From: UBA1413 sp964552955
Lineage (GTDB): Bacteria; Bacteroidota; Bacteroidia; Bacteroidales; Prolixibacteraceae
Direction of reading: 5' to 3'
Assembly (NCBI GenBank): GCA_964552955.1
Contig: CAZKIU010000016.1
Coordinates: forward strand, 1-64,000
DNA length: 64,000 nucleotides
Of the stretch, positions 1-8,550 are shown piece after piece. Position 1 is the stretch's first letter; the number at the start of each line of letters is the position of its first letter. The translations under genes and the position numbers were made by a program. The notes under the pieces were generated by a model. That model worked only from the letters and a program-made list of their open reading frames with translations, searched no databases and was not told the DNA's origin.

Positions 1-1341
1 CATATTGGGGATCTCCCATTCCGGCATTTTTCCCTGCACCAGGAAGCTAAGGTATTTCTCCATTACCTGACCAAAATGGGCTTCATGCCCTACCTTGTAT
101 TCGGCGGGAACCTCCACCGACCAGCGGTTTTCACCTGCAGGAATCAGCTTAATGCCGGGGTAGGCCGCTGCCAGTTGCTCTGTTACTCCCTTTTCCAGGT
201 CAGCGCCAAAGAGGGCGGCATCTACGCCCGCGGCCGGTTCGATGTAGAGTATGGGTTGATAGTTCTCTTCGGCGCCCTGCCTGATCACCAGATTGCACCG
301 GCTGCCCCGCATGATGCTGTAATGGGTATCGCCGGTCCCCTCCGGGGCACTGTAATTCCAGATCACCGACACCCGGGCATGAATGCCCTTCAGGGTATAG
401 TCAAAAGCCCCGTTGCTATATACTTTCAGCAAGCCATCCTGCACACTTCCCTGCAGGAACGCCGGAAAGGAGTCCAGTCCGGTCACCCCGGCAAACTGCT
501 CCGCGGTCAGGTCGGTACTCCAGCGGTTGGCCTTGAGCATCGTCACATCTTCCTTCTTAAGGGTCACCTCAGGAAAGGCCTCCCACTGGATCAGGTCAAC
601 CAGGTGAGTCGTCACATCGACCACTCCTTCGCCCTGCTGGGTCGTATCAAAAAACCAGGCCGGCCGCCGCAACGGACTCCCTGAGACCATTTTGCTGAAA
701 TGGTGAACACTCTCCTTGGTGATGGCCGGCTCTTCAGGCGTACCCGGGAGCAATTCCCCGAAAACCTCCTTCATCATCGACAACTCCTTCTGCAGTATCG
801 AAGTGATCTCATACCGCTCAGTCATGATGTCATACAACAAAACCCCCTTCTCACCGGCCACCCGGAATGCCTCCTCCAACTGCGGGTATTGGGCGGGAGC
901 GATCACCATAGGCTTATCAGCCAGCACGTTGAGGCCCGCCTCTACCGATTTTAGAATATATTCGGTCTTCCGGGCGTTGTTGCCAGCCAGAACCACCATA
1001 TTGCCCGGTTTCTCAGCGAGCATCTTCTCCAGAAAATCCTCTCCTGTATAGACTTTCTCCTCCCAGTGGGTGGGCTGATCGCTCCTTTTGTTAAATCCTT
1101 CAATCCGGGCCAGGTGTTCCGTGACATCGCTGCCCGCTGGAGCAAAAACCTGTACCAAGGGGTCAATCTGCGGGTACATCGATTTCTGAACCAGGGCCGC
1201 ATGGAAATGACCGGGATCAAGGGTGATCAACTTCACCTCCCCGGCCGCTCCGGTAAACGGGGATGGGGTTTCTTTTTTGGGACCGCTGCCCACACATCCT
1301 GATAATAAAACCATCAGAATCATAACTAAGGGAAATTTCAT
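1..1341 (-). CDS. Gfo/Idh/MocA-type putative oxidoreductase lipoprotein, 3' end cut by window edge
   Basis: The minus frame is open from ATG at 1341 to base 1 (447 codons, no stop), so the C-terminus lies outside the window. The N-terminus is a lipoprotein signal with an LSGC lipobox (Cys16), which places it in the periplasm or on the outer membrane. The next part reads as a Rossmann-type oxidoreductase (phrases LDPGHFHAAL and VLADKPMVI, the latter like the family EKP motif). The rest resembles the putative oxidoreductase C-terminal domain known from Bacteroidota. It is the last visible gene of a minus-strand group with another Gfo/Idh protein, a DUF6807 protein and a UroD-like protein, which suggests periplasmic sugar or glycoside transformation. 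The substrate cannot be read from the sequence. It is separated from the upstream gene by 171 bp, in which no clear promoter was found. Confidence 0.8.
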   Translation of the reverse strand, partial: MKFPLVMILMVLLSGCVGSGPKKETPSPFTGAAGEVKLITLDPGHFHAALVQKSMYPQIDPLVQVFAPAGSDVTEHLARIEGFNKRSDQPTHWEEKVYTGEDFLEKMLAEKPGNMVVLAGNNARKTEYILKSVEAGLNVLADKPMVIAPAQYPQLEEAFRVAGEKGVLLYDIMTERYEITSILQKELSMMKEVFGELLPGTPEEPAITKESVHHFSKMVSGSPLRRPAWFFDTTQQGEGVVDVTTHLVDLIQWEAFPEVTLKKEDVTMLKANRWSTDLTAEQFAGVTGLDSFPAFLQGSVQDGLLKVYSNGAFDYTLKGIHARVSVIWNYSAPEGTGDTHYSIMRGSRCNLVIRQGAEENYQPILYIEPAAGVDAALFGADLEKGVTEQLAAAYPGIKLIPAGENRWSVEVPAEYKVGHEAHFGQVMEKYLSFLVQGKMPEWEIPNM

Positions 1342-1512
1342 TTTTTCTGTTGTATTAGTTAATAACTTGAATTTTAAATACATATCCGATTAAAGCCGGG
1401 TTAATGGGCTTCACACCCGTGGAACCTACCGCAATTCCGCCGGGACTCTTCTTACATAATCACTTATTGTTTTACAAATGAGGATAATGTTTCATATGTG
1501 AAGGGATGCCAT

Positions 1513-2889
1513 TTAAAGTTTTACGTAATTGGTGCCCCAGGGAAAGCGTTGTGGCCGGCTGAGCATGGTGTTGGCCAGGTCGTGGTTTCTGAACCGTTCG
1601 GCCCTGGGGTCCCATTCGAGGCGTCCAGGGATTTTCATGGCAATATGGCTGATCAGACAGACCGAACAGGCACGGTGGCCTATTTCCACGGGAGAGATGG
1701 GGTCCTGGCGACTCCTGATGCAATCGAGCCAGTTGCCGTGCTGGTTGTCGCTCTGGACCAGGTGAATCTCCTGCGGGCCGGGGAAGGCGGTGAGGATCGC
1801 CGGGTTGCTGGCATCGAGGGCCTTACGACTGGCATCACGGGCCACGGGGTCGCTGGCGGAGGCCACATAGTCGCCCCGCGATACAAAAATCCACCCGTCT
1901 GTTCCTTCATAGCGGATGCCATTGGGAAAGCCACCGCTGGTATACATGGTGACCCCATTCTCATATTCGGCCCTGACCATAAAGTCACCATGCACATTCC
2001 ACCACCCTGATTTGGGGAATTCGGCCACTGCCTCCACGGAAACAGGCCCTGTGAATTCGGTATCCATGCCCCAGGCGGCCGCGTCGAAGTGGTGTTGGCC
2101 CCAGCCGGTGATCATTCCCGCGCCATAATTTTCATGGCGGAGCCATCCCGGGCGGTCATAGCCCTGGCGGGGGTGAACTCCCATCTCGGAGTAGGGGACC
2201 ACGGGGGTGGAGCCCAGCCACATGTCGAAGTTGAGTTCGGGGGGCACCTCCTGTGGCAGGGCATCAGGGCCGGAGGGATCGCCAGGAAGCCCCACCTTAA
2301 CGGTATGGAGCCGGCCGATGCGGCCATTGCGGACCAGCTCAGCCGCTACCCTGAACTGGGGCATAGAGCGCTGCTGGGTTCCCACCTGGAGTATCACCCC
2401 CTGCCGGTGAACAATATCGCTCAGCAGCCTTCCCTCGGCAATAGTCAGCGAGGTGGGCTTCTGCAGGTAGATATCCTTGCCAGCCAGCGCCGCCTCAATG
2501 GCCGGTTGGGCATGCCAGTGGTCGGGAGTGCTGATGATCACCGCATCAATGGAAGGATCAGCCAGCATCTCCCGGTAGTCACCGTACATTTTCACGCCAG
2601 CATAATCCTTACTGCCGGTCTTAAGCCTGTAATAGTCGTCCACCAGTTTTTTGCCGTCGGCCATCCGCCGGCGGTCAACATCACACACCGCGACGAACAA
2701 GGCCTGCTCGTACCGGATGGTCTCCCCGATATCATGGCCCCGGGCAATCCGGCCACAACCTATCTGCCCAATCCGGATACGGTCGGAAGGCGGATTCTGA
2801 CCCATCACCGATGACGGGATAATCACCGGGGTCACCATGGCCCCCGCCGTGGCTGCCACCGACGTGCTGATAAATCTCCTTCGCTTCAT
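1513..2889 (-). CDS. Tat-exported Gfo/Idh/MocA family oxidoreductase
   Basis: This 458-residue protein begins with a twin-arginine type signal (MKRRRFISTS then an Ala-rich hydrophobic stretch), so it is probably exported folded with its cofactor. Residues about 37-160 form the NAD(P)-binding Rossmann fold, with a GCGRIARG loop near 44-51, the TPDHWHAQPA segment near 121-130, and a QKP motif whose Lys144 matches the catalytic lysine of the family EKP motif. The remainder is the alpha/beta substrate domain with several His and Trp residues. Members oxidise, reduce or isomerise sugars and related polyols. The neighbours (a second Gfo/Idh lipoprotein downstream, DUF6807 upstream) fit carbohydrate degradation. 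The family call is secure; the substrate is unknown. Confidence 0.9.
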   Translation of the reverse strand: MKRRRFISTSVAATAGAMVTPVIIPSSVMGQNPPSDRIRIGQIGCGRIARGHDIGETIRYEQALFVAVCDVDRRRMADGKKLVDDYYRLKTGSKDYAGVKMYGDYREMLADPSIDAVIISTPDHWHAQPAIEAALAGKDIYLQKPTSLTIAEGRLLSDIVHRQGVILQVGTQQRSMPQFRVAAELVRNGRIGRLHTVKVGLPGDPSGPDALPQEVPPELNFDMWLGSTPVVPYSEMGVHPRQGYDRPGWLRHENYGAGMITGWGQHHFDAAAWGMDTEFTGPVSVEAVAEFPKSGWWNVHGDFMVRAEYENGVTMYTSGGFPNGIRYEGTDGWIFVSRGDYVASASDPVARDASRKALDASNPAILTAFPGPQEIHLVQSDNQHGNWLDCIRSRQDPISPVEIGHRACSVCLISHIAMKIPGRLEWDPRAERFRNHDLANTMLSRPQRFPWGTNYVKL

Positions 2890-2993
2890 GACACTATTTA
2901 TTGGTCCTTAACGTGCAGGCCCGGGGATGCCCCTGGTTTCCCCAGGGTTTCGGGGCACTACAGCCCTCCGCCACCACCGTCCAGCCCCTGTCA

Positions 2994-4331
2994 TTATTCT
3001 ACTCCTATCACCCTGGGGGGTGCGGCAAATGCGCTCCAGTAATTCTCGGCCTCCCCGGGAGAGAGGGTGCCGTCAAAGATAACCATCCTGTAGCGGAGGG
3101 TATAACTCTTCCGGGGTTCCAGCTTCCAGGGGGTATGCCTGATGGGACAGAATTCAAAGAAAAGATCTCCGCGGCCGCCATTGGAATCGGGAGGCCACAC
3201 GCGCATGGGTTCGGGGTGGCTTCTGTTGGCTGGGTGGCTCATGAAGAGAATGCCCGACCTCCCCAGGGGCACTGCCGACTCTCCCTCGTTGATACACCAG
3301 CGGGCGGCCGTCCCGTCGGCATCCTCCCTGCGTTTCCCTTCGGAAGTGAGCACGGAGCAATTCTCTTTCTGCCACTTCTCCGTAGCCCGGAATCCCAGTC
3401 CACCGCCATAACGGTACGCATCGAGCAGAATGCCCTCCCGCAGAGGCGTATGAAGAATGGAGATAAAATCCACCAGAGTGACCTTCTCGTCGGGTGTATT
3501 CCACACCCTGACTTCCCATACCTCCTGCATGGCTGTTTTCGCCCGGTTGCGCTCTCCGAACCAGAGATGTTCCTGAAGCACCTTGAACCCGGCATACAGC
3601 GGCCCCACAACGGTTTCAAGGCAACCGCCATATTGCACGGTGCCCTGCCCTTTGTATAGATTCCAGAAGTCTATTTCCCGGCCGTCGACCAGGGTCTTAG
3701 TCCATGGGTTCCAGATCCCGTAGTGGTGATAGTGATCGGGAGGCTGGATACGGGTGAGGACCTCCCCGCCCGGTGACCAAAGGGGATGGATAAACCCTGA
3801 CCGTTTAAAGAGGGGGTCTACCCCCTCGGGGGGCCACACCTCGGCATGGTTATAGCTGAGCACCGGAGATCCCCTTTTCAGCAGGGTGATCGCCTGCTCC
3901 GTGATGTCCAGGGAGACCCCACCACGACCAGTGGAAGGTGCCTGGGCAGGGCCGATGGTGGAGCCGGCCCCTCCCACAGGAGGTATACCGGTCGCAGGAG
4001 GGGCTCCGGGAGGAACCATCTGATCAGCAATCCCCCGGGTGCGTACCTCGAACGTCCGCTTCTCACGCATGGGTTCCGCCAGGAACCAGATTCCCGAAAG
4101 TGGAGTGGTGACCACCTGACAAGGGATCTCCCGTTCCCCCCGGCGGGTGACCTCATAAAGAAGAACACTCCCCTCTTCTGCCGTTTCACTCTGGAAATCC
4201 AGGGGAACAAATACCGGCAGGGCCAGGGCGACGGGTTCCGGGGAGAGGGTAAAACGTATCGCCTCCTGCGCCGGTGAACCCAGGGGAAGCAGAAGCCCCA
4301 TCAGCAGTATCCAACCCAAAAATCTGACCAT
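2994..4331 (-). CDS. DUF6807 family secreted protein (often annotated PmoA-like)
   Basis: This 445-residue protein has an N-terminal signal peptide (hydrophobic stretch ending near SPAQE, residue 23). The body carries the DUF6807 pattern: SGFIHPLWSPGGEVLTRIQP followed by PDHYHHYGIW (about residues 200-215), and a late segment with FMSHPANRSHPEP. The family is sometimes called methane oxygenase PmoA by automatic transfer, but its usual company is sugar-active genes in Bacteroidota and Planctomycetota, as here. It sits 34 bp downstream of the UroD-like gene and 104 bp upstream of the Tat-exported oxidoreductase, so all are likely co-transcribed. A glycan-related extracytoplasmic role is inferred from context only; no catalytic residue can be named with confidence. 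Confidence 0.75.
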   Translation of the reverse strand: MVRFLGWILLMGLLLPLGSPAQEAIRFTLSPEPVALALPVFVPLDFQSETAEEGSVLLYEVTRRGEREIPCQVVTTPLSGIWFLAEPMREKRTFEVRTRGIADQMVPPGAPPATGIPPVGGAGSTIGPAQAPSTGRGGVSLDITEQAITLLKRGSPVLSYNHAEVWPPEGVDPLFKRSGFIHPLWSPGGEVLTRIQPPDHYHHYGIWNPWTKTLVDGREIDFWNLYKGQGTVQYGGCLETVVGPLYAGFKVLQEHLWFGERNRAKTAMQEVWEVRVWNTPDEKVTLVDFISILHTPLREGILLDAYRYGGGLGFRATEKWQKENCSVLTSEGKRREDADGTAARWCINEGESAVPLGRSGILFMSHPANRSHPEPMRVWPPDSNGGRGDLFFEFCPIRHTPWKLEPRKSYTLRYRMVIFDGTLSPGEAENYWSAFAAPPRVIGVE

Positions 4332-4365
4332 ATGGCATTGTAATCAAAAGTAAACCATTAAGGGA

Positions 4366-5397
4366 TCAGGCGGGCGCCAGACCTTCGAGGAAAGCCCTGA
4401 TATTGGCGGAGGTGACTTCCGGGGGCATTCCGCCGCCCACCGACCAGAGGATACGGCTATGGTCGTCGATGGAGGCGACCATTTTGCGGGTTTCCCGCAA
4501 CACTTCTTCCGGAGTGCCGGCAGCCAATACATCGCGGGGGGGCAGATTGCCCAGAAGGGTGACAGTCGGCCCGGCCAGCGTACGGATCTCCTGCAGGGAG
4601 TGCTCAAAGCTGAAATTGAAGAGGTTGACTCCGATCTCCTGCAGGTAGGGGGTACTCACCAATCCCTGTGCATCATTGTGAAAGAATCTCACCCTGGCGC
4701 TGAAGGCATTGAAGATCCTCTTGAGGTAGGGTACCGCAAACTCCCGGCATTCGTCGTCACCGACAAACCCCACGATATCGTCGAGCAGAAGGATCCCCTC
4801 GATGGAGGGAAATTTCTCCTTCTGGAGTTGCAACCAGTTGATGGAGAAACGGGTGATTTTCTCCAGGAGGTGGTGGACCCTTTCGGGTTCCATCATCATA
4901 CCCATCATCAGTTCGGTGGTGCCCATCAGGAAAGAGGCGATATTGAGGGGACCGCGGGCGATGGCGAACCGGATCTTATGGCCGGCGTTGATCATAGCCG
5001 GCTGACAGTTCTCCAGCCGCTGGATCACAAAGGGGAGCAACCCATCGGTGCGGGGATTGGGCTCTTTGATCGCTTCGGCTTCTGCCAGAGAGGTCATGAT
5101 CCTGTCGGCATGGGGCAGGGCGTGGGGCGTCCAGATGGTCTTAGCCCCGAAGGCCGAGGGTTCAGTGCACATCCCGTACTCCGACCAGAAACCTGGAAGA
5201 AAGAGCACCTCCGGGAATTCAGCCTGGGCCTTCAGATTGGCCTCCAGCCAGAGATGCTCGGAGGAGTAATACTGTAAGGTGGATATTCCCGCCCATCCCG
5301 GTAACCAGGGACTATCGATAATAAAACCGGCTACGGGCGATGGCAGTACCTCTCCGTCGAGGATATTCAGCAGGGTCTGCCATTGTTGTTCTGTCAT
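4366..5397 (-). CDS. Uroporphyrinogen decarboxylase-family (UroD/MtaA-like) protein
   Basis: This cytoplasmic protein of 343 residues has no signal peptide. The fold signature is that of the UroD superfamily (PGFWSEYGMCTEPSAFGAK near residues 68-86, FHNDAQG near 238-244, and the C-terminal TLLGNLPPRDVLAAGTPEEV region). Besides heme enzymes, this superfamily holds corrinoid or CoM methyltransferases such as MtaA. Context argues against heme synthesis: the gene sits between pyrF and DUF6807/Gfo-Idh genes. Methyltransfer in sugar or methoxyl metabolism is a possibility. It is interesting beside the MetH-activation-domain protein at 17088-17807, but no corrinoid protein is encoded in the window. 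The start ATG at 5397 is the only good one. Confidence 0.75.
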   Translation of the reverse strand: MTEQQWQTLLNILDGEVLPSPVAGFIIDSPWLPGWAGISTLQYYSSEHLWLEANLKAQAEFPEVLFLPGFWSEYGMCTEPSAFGAKTIWTPHALPHADRIMTSLAEAEAIKEPNPRTDGLLPFVIQRLENCQPAMINAGHKIRFAIARGPLNIASFLMGTTELMMGMMMEPERVHHLLEKITRFSINWLQLQKEKFPSIEGILLLDDIVGFVGDDECREFAVPYLKRIFNAFSARVRFFHNDAQGLVSTPYLQEIGVNLFNFSFEHSLQEIRTLAGPTVTLLGNLPPRDVLAAGTPEEVLRETRKMVASIDDHSRILWSVGGGMPPEVTSANIRAFLEGLAPA

Positions 5398-5491
5398 ATT
5401 GATAGGCTTTGGTTAATAACTTAGCGTATTCTATACTCTCCGCTTTCCGGCCGGGCCAGAAGGGTGTGCAGCTCGTGTGGAGGGATACGGG

Positions 5492-6322
5492 TCAGATCAG
5501 GTCTGCTTCCAGCAGTTCTTCCTCCATGTCGACCTGGAGGTTGAGGGCCTCATTGCGGGCGGCCGTGTCAAAATCATGCTCCCCGGAAGCATAAATGATA
5601 TTGCGCGACGAGTTGACCAGGAGTCCGCACTGGTCATTGATTCCATAGCGGCAGACCTCCTCCAGGCTGCCTCCCTGGGCCCCGATACCGGGGACCAGCA
5701 GGAAATGACCGGGGATGATGGCCCTGATCGCCTCCAGGCTTTCGGCCTTGGTGGCCCCCACCACGTACATCAGATTATCCTCACCTCCCCACACCATGGA
5801 ACGCTTCAATACTTTCTCGTAGAGTTTCTCTCCTCCTGCATCCGCACTCAGCTGGAAGTCGGCTGCCCCTTTGTTGGAGGTCAGCGCCAACAGAATCGCC
5901 CACTTGCCCGGATACTCCAGGAAGGGCTTCACCGAATCCTCACCCATGTAAGGGGCGACCGTCACCGCGTCAAAATCCATTTCCGAGAAAAAGGCTCTGG
6001 CATATAGCCCTGAGGTGTTACCAATATCCCCCCGTTTGGCATCGGCAATGACGAACATCCCCGGATAGTGGTCCCTGATATGGCGGAGGGTCTTTTCCAG
6101 ACTGGCCCACCCTGCCGCTCCCCGGCTTTCATAAAAGGCCAGATTGGGCTTATAGGCCACACATAAATCGTGCGTGGCATCAATGATCGATTGATTAAAT
6201 TTGAACAGGGGATCTTTTTCCTTGCGCAGAAACTCCGGAATCTTAAGGATATCGCTATCGAGGCCGATGCAGAGAAAACTCCTTTTTTCCCTGATCTGGT
6301 TGTAAAGTTCCAATTTATTCAT
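5492..6322 (-). CDS. pyrF: Orotidine 5'-phosphate decarboxylase (type 2)
   Basis: This enzyme converts OMP to UMP in the last step of pyrimidine synthesis. The protein is 276 residues from ATG at 6322; the open frame continues 9 codons upstream to a TTG at 6349, which is less likely to be used. The catalytic DAKRGD motif is at residues 94-99 (Lys96), followed by the type-2 phrases GNTSGLYARAFF and VAPYMGEDSV, and LTSNKGAADFQ further on. The length fits the longer PyrF type 2 subfamily of Bacteroidota. It is followed after 94 bp by the UroD-like gene on the same strand, but there is no functional link to it. It is divergent from the DUF4126 gene. Confidence 0.95.
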   Translation of the reverse strand: MNKLELYNQIREKRSFLCIGLDSDILKIPEFLRKEKDPLFKFNQSIIDATHDLCVAYKPNLAFYESRGAAGWASLEKTLRHIRDHYPGMFVIADAKRGDIGNTSGLYARAFFSEMDFDAVTVAPYMGEDSVKPFLEYPGKWAILLALTSNKGAADFQLSADAGGEKLYEKVLKRSMVWGGEDNLMYVVGATKAESLEAIRAIIPGHFLLVPGIGAQGGSLEEVCRYGINDQCGLLVNSSRNIIYASGEHDFDTAARNEALNLQVDMEEELLEADLI

Positions 6323-6385
6323 GGCAGGGTATTTGCTATGTTGTTTCAAATTTTAAAGATACAATTTAACGAGAGATAAAATCTC

Positions 6386-6393
6386 TACCTTTG
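6386..6393 (+). promoter_or_regulatory. Bacteroidota-type -7 box (TAnnTTTG) upstream of the DUF4126 gene
   Basis: The sequence TACCTTTG is an exact match to the Bacteroidota sigma-ABfr -7 consensus TAnnTTTG and lies 20 bp before the start codon at 6413. A TTTA at 6365-6368 is a weak -33 candidate with a 17-bp spacer. The call rests on match and position only. Confidence 0.45.
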
Positions 6394-6412
6394 AACAAAA
6401 CAAAAGTTCACC

Positions 6413-6991
6413 ATGGAAAAAGAGATCATCGTAGCCATTGCCCTGGGCATCGGGTTAAGTGCCAGTACGGGGTTCCGGGTTTTCCTGCCGTTGCTCATTG
6501 CCGGTATCGCGGGGCGGCTGGGATTTCTGCCGCTGACGGAGAGTTTCTCCTGGCTGGCGGGGAATACGGCACTGGTCACGTTGGGTGTGGCCACGCTGGT
6601 CGAAGTGGGGGCCTATTATATTCCATTTGTCGATAATCTGCTCGACACTATATCGACGCCCCTGGCTATCGGGGCAGGCACCCTGATCTCGGCATCGGTG
6701 CTTCCTGTCGATAATGAGCTGGCCCGTTGGATCACGGGTTTTATCGTGGGTGGAGGGGCTGCTGCCGCCGTCCAGGGGAGCACCGCCGCCCTCCGGCTGG
6801 GCTCTACAGGAACGACTGGCGGCACCGGCAACTTCCTGGTATCCACGGCTGAAAATATCGCCGCCGTGGTCACCCCCATCGTCACCATTTTCATCCCCGT
6901 GATCATCGCCATCCTTATCCTCCTCACCCTTTTCATCCTCTTCCGGCTGATCTTCCGCAGAAAAAGAAAGAAAACAGCCGCCACCGCCTGA
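6413..6991 (+). CDS. DUF4126 domain-containing inner-membrane protein
   Basis: This 192-residue, strongly hydrophobic, Gly/Ala-rich protein has about four to five membrane spans, starting with IIVAIALGIGLSASTG and ending with a long helix at about 157-183 followed by a basic tail (FRRKRKKT). The pattern SASTGFRVFLPLL near the N-terminus and the IPFVDNLLDTISTP segment are typical of DUF4126. The function of the family is unknown. The gene is alone on the plus strand, divergent from pyrF and convergent with prfA. Its stop is followed by a degenerate repeat array. Confidence 0.85.
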   Translation: MEKEIIVAIALGIGLSASTGFRVFLPLLIAGIAGRLGFLPLTESFSWLAGNTALVTLGVATLVEVGAYYIPFVDNLLDTISTPLAIGAGTLISASVLPVDNELARWITGFIVGGGAAAAVQGSTAALRLGSTGTTGGTGNFLVSTAENIAAVVTPIVTIFIPVIIAILILLTLFILFRLIFRRKRKKTAATA

Positions 6992-7060
6992 GACCGCCAC
7001 CTGAAGTCTCCCCTGAAGCTTGGGCGGTACGCCATCAGCGATGGCGACAGTTCCGCCGGG

Positions 7061-7188
7061 ATGGCCATGTTTACACAAAAATTACGTCCGGGATTACCGT
7101 GTTTCCGCAAATACTAAGCCCGGAATTGCCTTGTTCTCGCAAATGCAACGGAAGTGATTGCCTGGCTTTCGCAAGTGCTAAGGCAGGC
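7061..7188. repeat. Degenerate 32-bp tandem repeat, four units, in a convergent spacer
   Basis: Four consecutive units of exactly 32 nt start at 7061, 7093, 7125 and 7157. The shared skeleton is AT(T/G)(A/G)CC(A/G/T)TG then a C/T-rich stretch, (T/C)CGCAA and a purine-rich end. The third and fourth units are closest. The array fills most of the 214-bp spacer between the stops of the DUF4126 gene (6991) and prfA (7206). The prfA 3' end (from 7201) begins like another diverged unit. It has no coding potential of its own. Confidence 0.7.
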
Positions 7189-7205
7189 AAGAGTGGAGGC
7201 ATTGG

Positions 7206-8294
7206 TCAGATTTCGGCTTCCTTGAGTCGCTCGGCATTCTCCTCAATCATCAGCTTTTCGATGATTTCATCGAGGTCTCCGGCAATGATGGCCGGCAGGT
7301 TGTAAAGGGTAAGCCCGATGCGGTGGTCGGTGACGCGTCCCTGAGGCCAGTTGTAGGTCCTGATTTTGGCCGAGCGGTCACCCGTGGAAACCATCGTCTT
7401 GCGCCTGTGGGAGATGTCGTCGATGTATTTCTGGTATTCCATATTGTAGATGCGGGAGCGGAGCTCGGTCATCGCCTTGGCCAGGTTTTTCAACTGGGAT
7501 TTCTCATCCTGGCATGTGACCACGATACCCGTGGGAATATGGGTGAGGCGAATAGCCGAGTAAGTGGTATTCACCGACTGACCCCCTGGCCCCGAAGAAC
7601 AGTACGTATCCTTGCGGATATCGCTTTCCCTGAGTTCCACGTCGAACTCCTCTGCTTCAGGTAGCACCGCTACCGTGGCGGCCGAGGTGTGGACCCTTCC
7701 CTGGGTTTCGGTTTGCGGCACCCGCTGCACACGGTGAACCCCCGACTCATATTTGAGAATCCCATACACGCCCTCACCGGTCACCGTGGCCACCACTTCC
7801 TTGAAACCACCGGCCGTCCCCTCACTTACATTGGTGACCTCCAGCCGCCACCCCTTTCTTTCACAGTACTTGGAGTACATCCGGAACAAATCGCCGGCAA
7901 AAATGGAGGCCTCGTCACCCCCTGTGCCTGCCCGGATCTCCAGAATGGCATTCTTCGAATCCTCCGGATCGGCAGGTATCAACAACAGCTTGATCCCCTG
8001 CTCCTTCTCAGGAAGCAAGGCCTCCGACTTCTCGATCTCCTCACGGGCCATCTCCCGCATTCCGGGATCACTCTCCTCCTCCAGAATCTCCTGGCCCGAT
8101 ACGATGTTATCTACCGTGGCCTTGTACTCCCGGAAGGCGGCCACCAAGGCCTCCATCCGCTTGTACTCCTGGTTAAGCTTGATATACCGCTTCATATCAG
8201 CCATCGCCGACGGATCGGTGATCTGCTGCGAAATCTCTTCAAAACGATTGCGGATCGATTCGTATTTTTCCAGTAATGGGTATTCTGAATTCAT
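7206..8294 (-). CDS. prfA: Peptide chain release factor 1
   Basis: This class I release factor recognises UAA and UAG stop codons and triggers peptidyl-tRNA hydrolysis at the ribosome. The 362-residue length is standard. The GGQ motif lies at residues 237-239 in the context SSGPGGQSVNT. The stop-codon reading tripeptide is PQT at 193-195 (PxT, as in RF1, not SPF as in RF2), inside HRVQRVPQTETQGRVHTSA. The acidic N-terminal helical domain is complete. It is downstream of purM with a 256-bp gap and probably has its own promoter, although no exact TAnnTTTG box was found in that gap. Confidence 0.97.
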   Translation of the reverse strand: MNSEYPLLEKYESIRNRFEEISQQITDPSAMADMKRYIKLNQEYKRMEALVAAFREYKATVDNIVSGQEILEEESDPGMREMAREEIEKSEALLPEKEQGIKLLLIPADPEDSKNAILEIRAGTGGDEASIFAGDLFRMYSKYCERKGWRLEVTNVSEGTAGGFKEVVATVTGEGVYGILKYESGVHRVQRVPQTETQGRVHTSAATVAVLPEAEEFDVELRESDIRKDTYCSSGPGGQSVNTTYSAIRLTHIPTGIVVTCQDEKSQLKNLAKAMTELRSRIYNMEYQKYIDDISHRRKTMVSTGDRSAKIRTYNWPQGRVTDHRIGLTLYNLPAIIAGDLDEIIEKLMIEENAERLKEAEI

Positions 8295-8550
8295 AATGGG
8301 ATGGATTTACTATTACTAATATTGGATTTTCTTATACTGATGACAGATCAAATCAATCGGTGATGGTTCTGCTTTAAAAAGGGTTCCCGGAGCATGGCCG
8401 GGCCGGTTCGGGGTGTACAGGGGTTCCAGGCGAGGCCCATAGAACTGAGAATACCGGAATGTTGTCCCTTCGCTGATCCGAACGGTGCATCTGCCTTTGC
8501 GGTCCATCCAGGGCAGCCGTCAGCCGCAGCCCTGCTGCAATTCCGGGGAG

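Noticed and set aside
7061..7188. CRISPR array
   Set aside because: The units are degenerate and directly adjoining, without unique spacers between identical repeats, and no cas gene is present. The same holds for the arrays at 42736, 43974 and 46364.
8316..8507. 63-codon minus-strand frame between purM and prfA
   Set aside because: It has no family resemblance, and its composition fits non-coding spacer.
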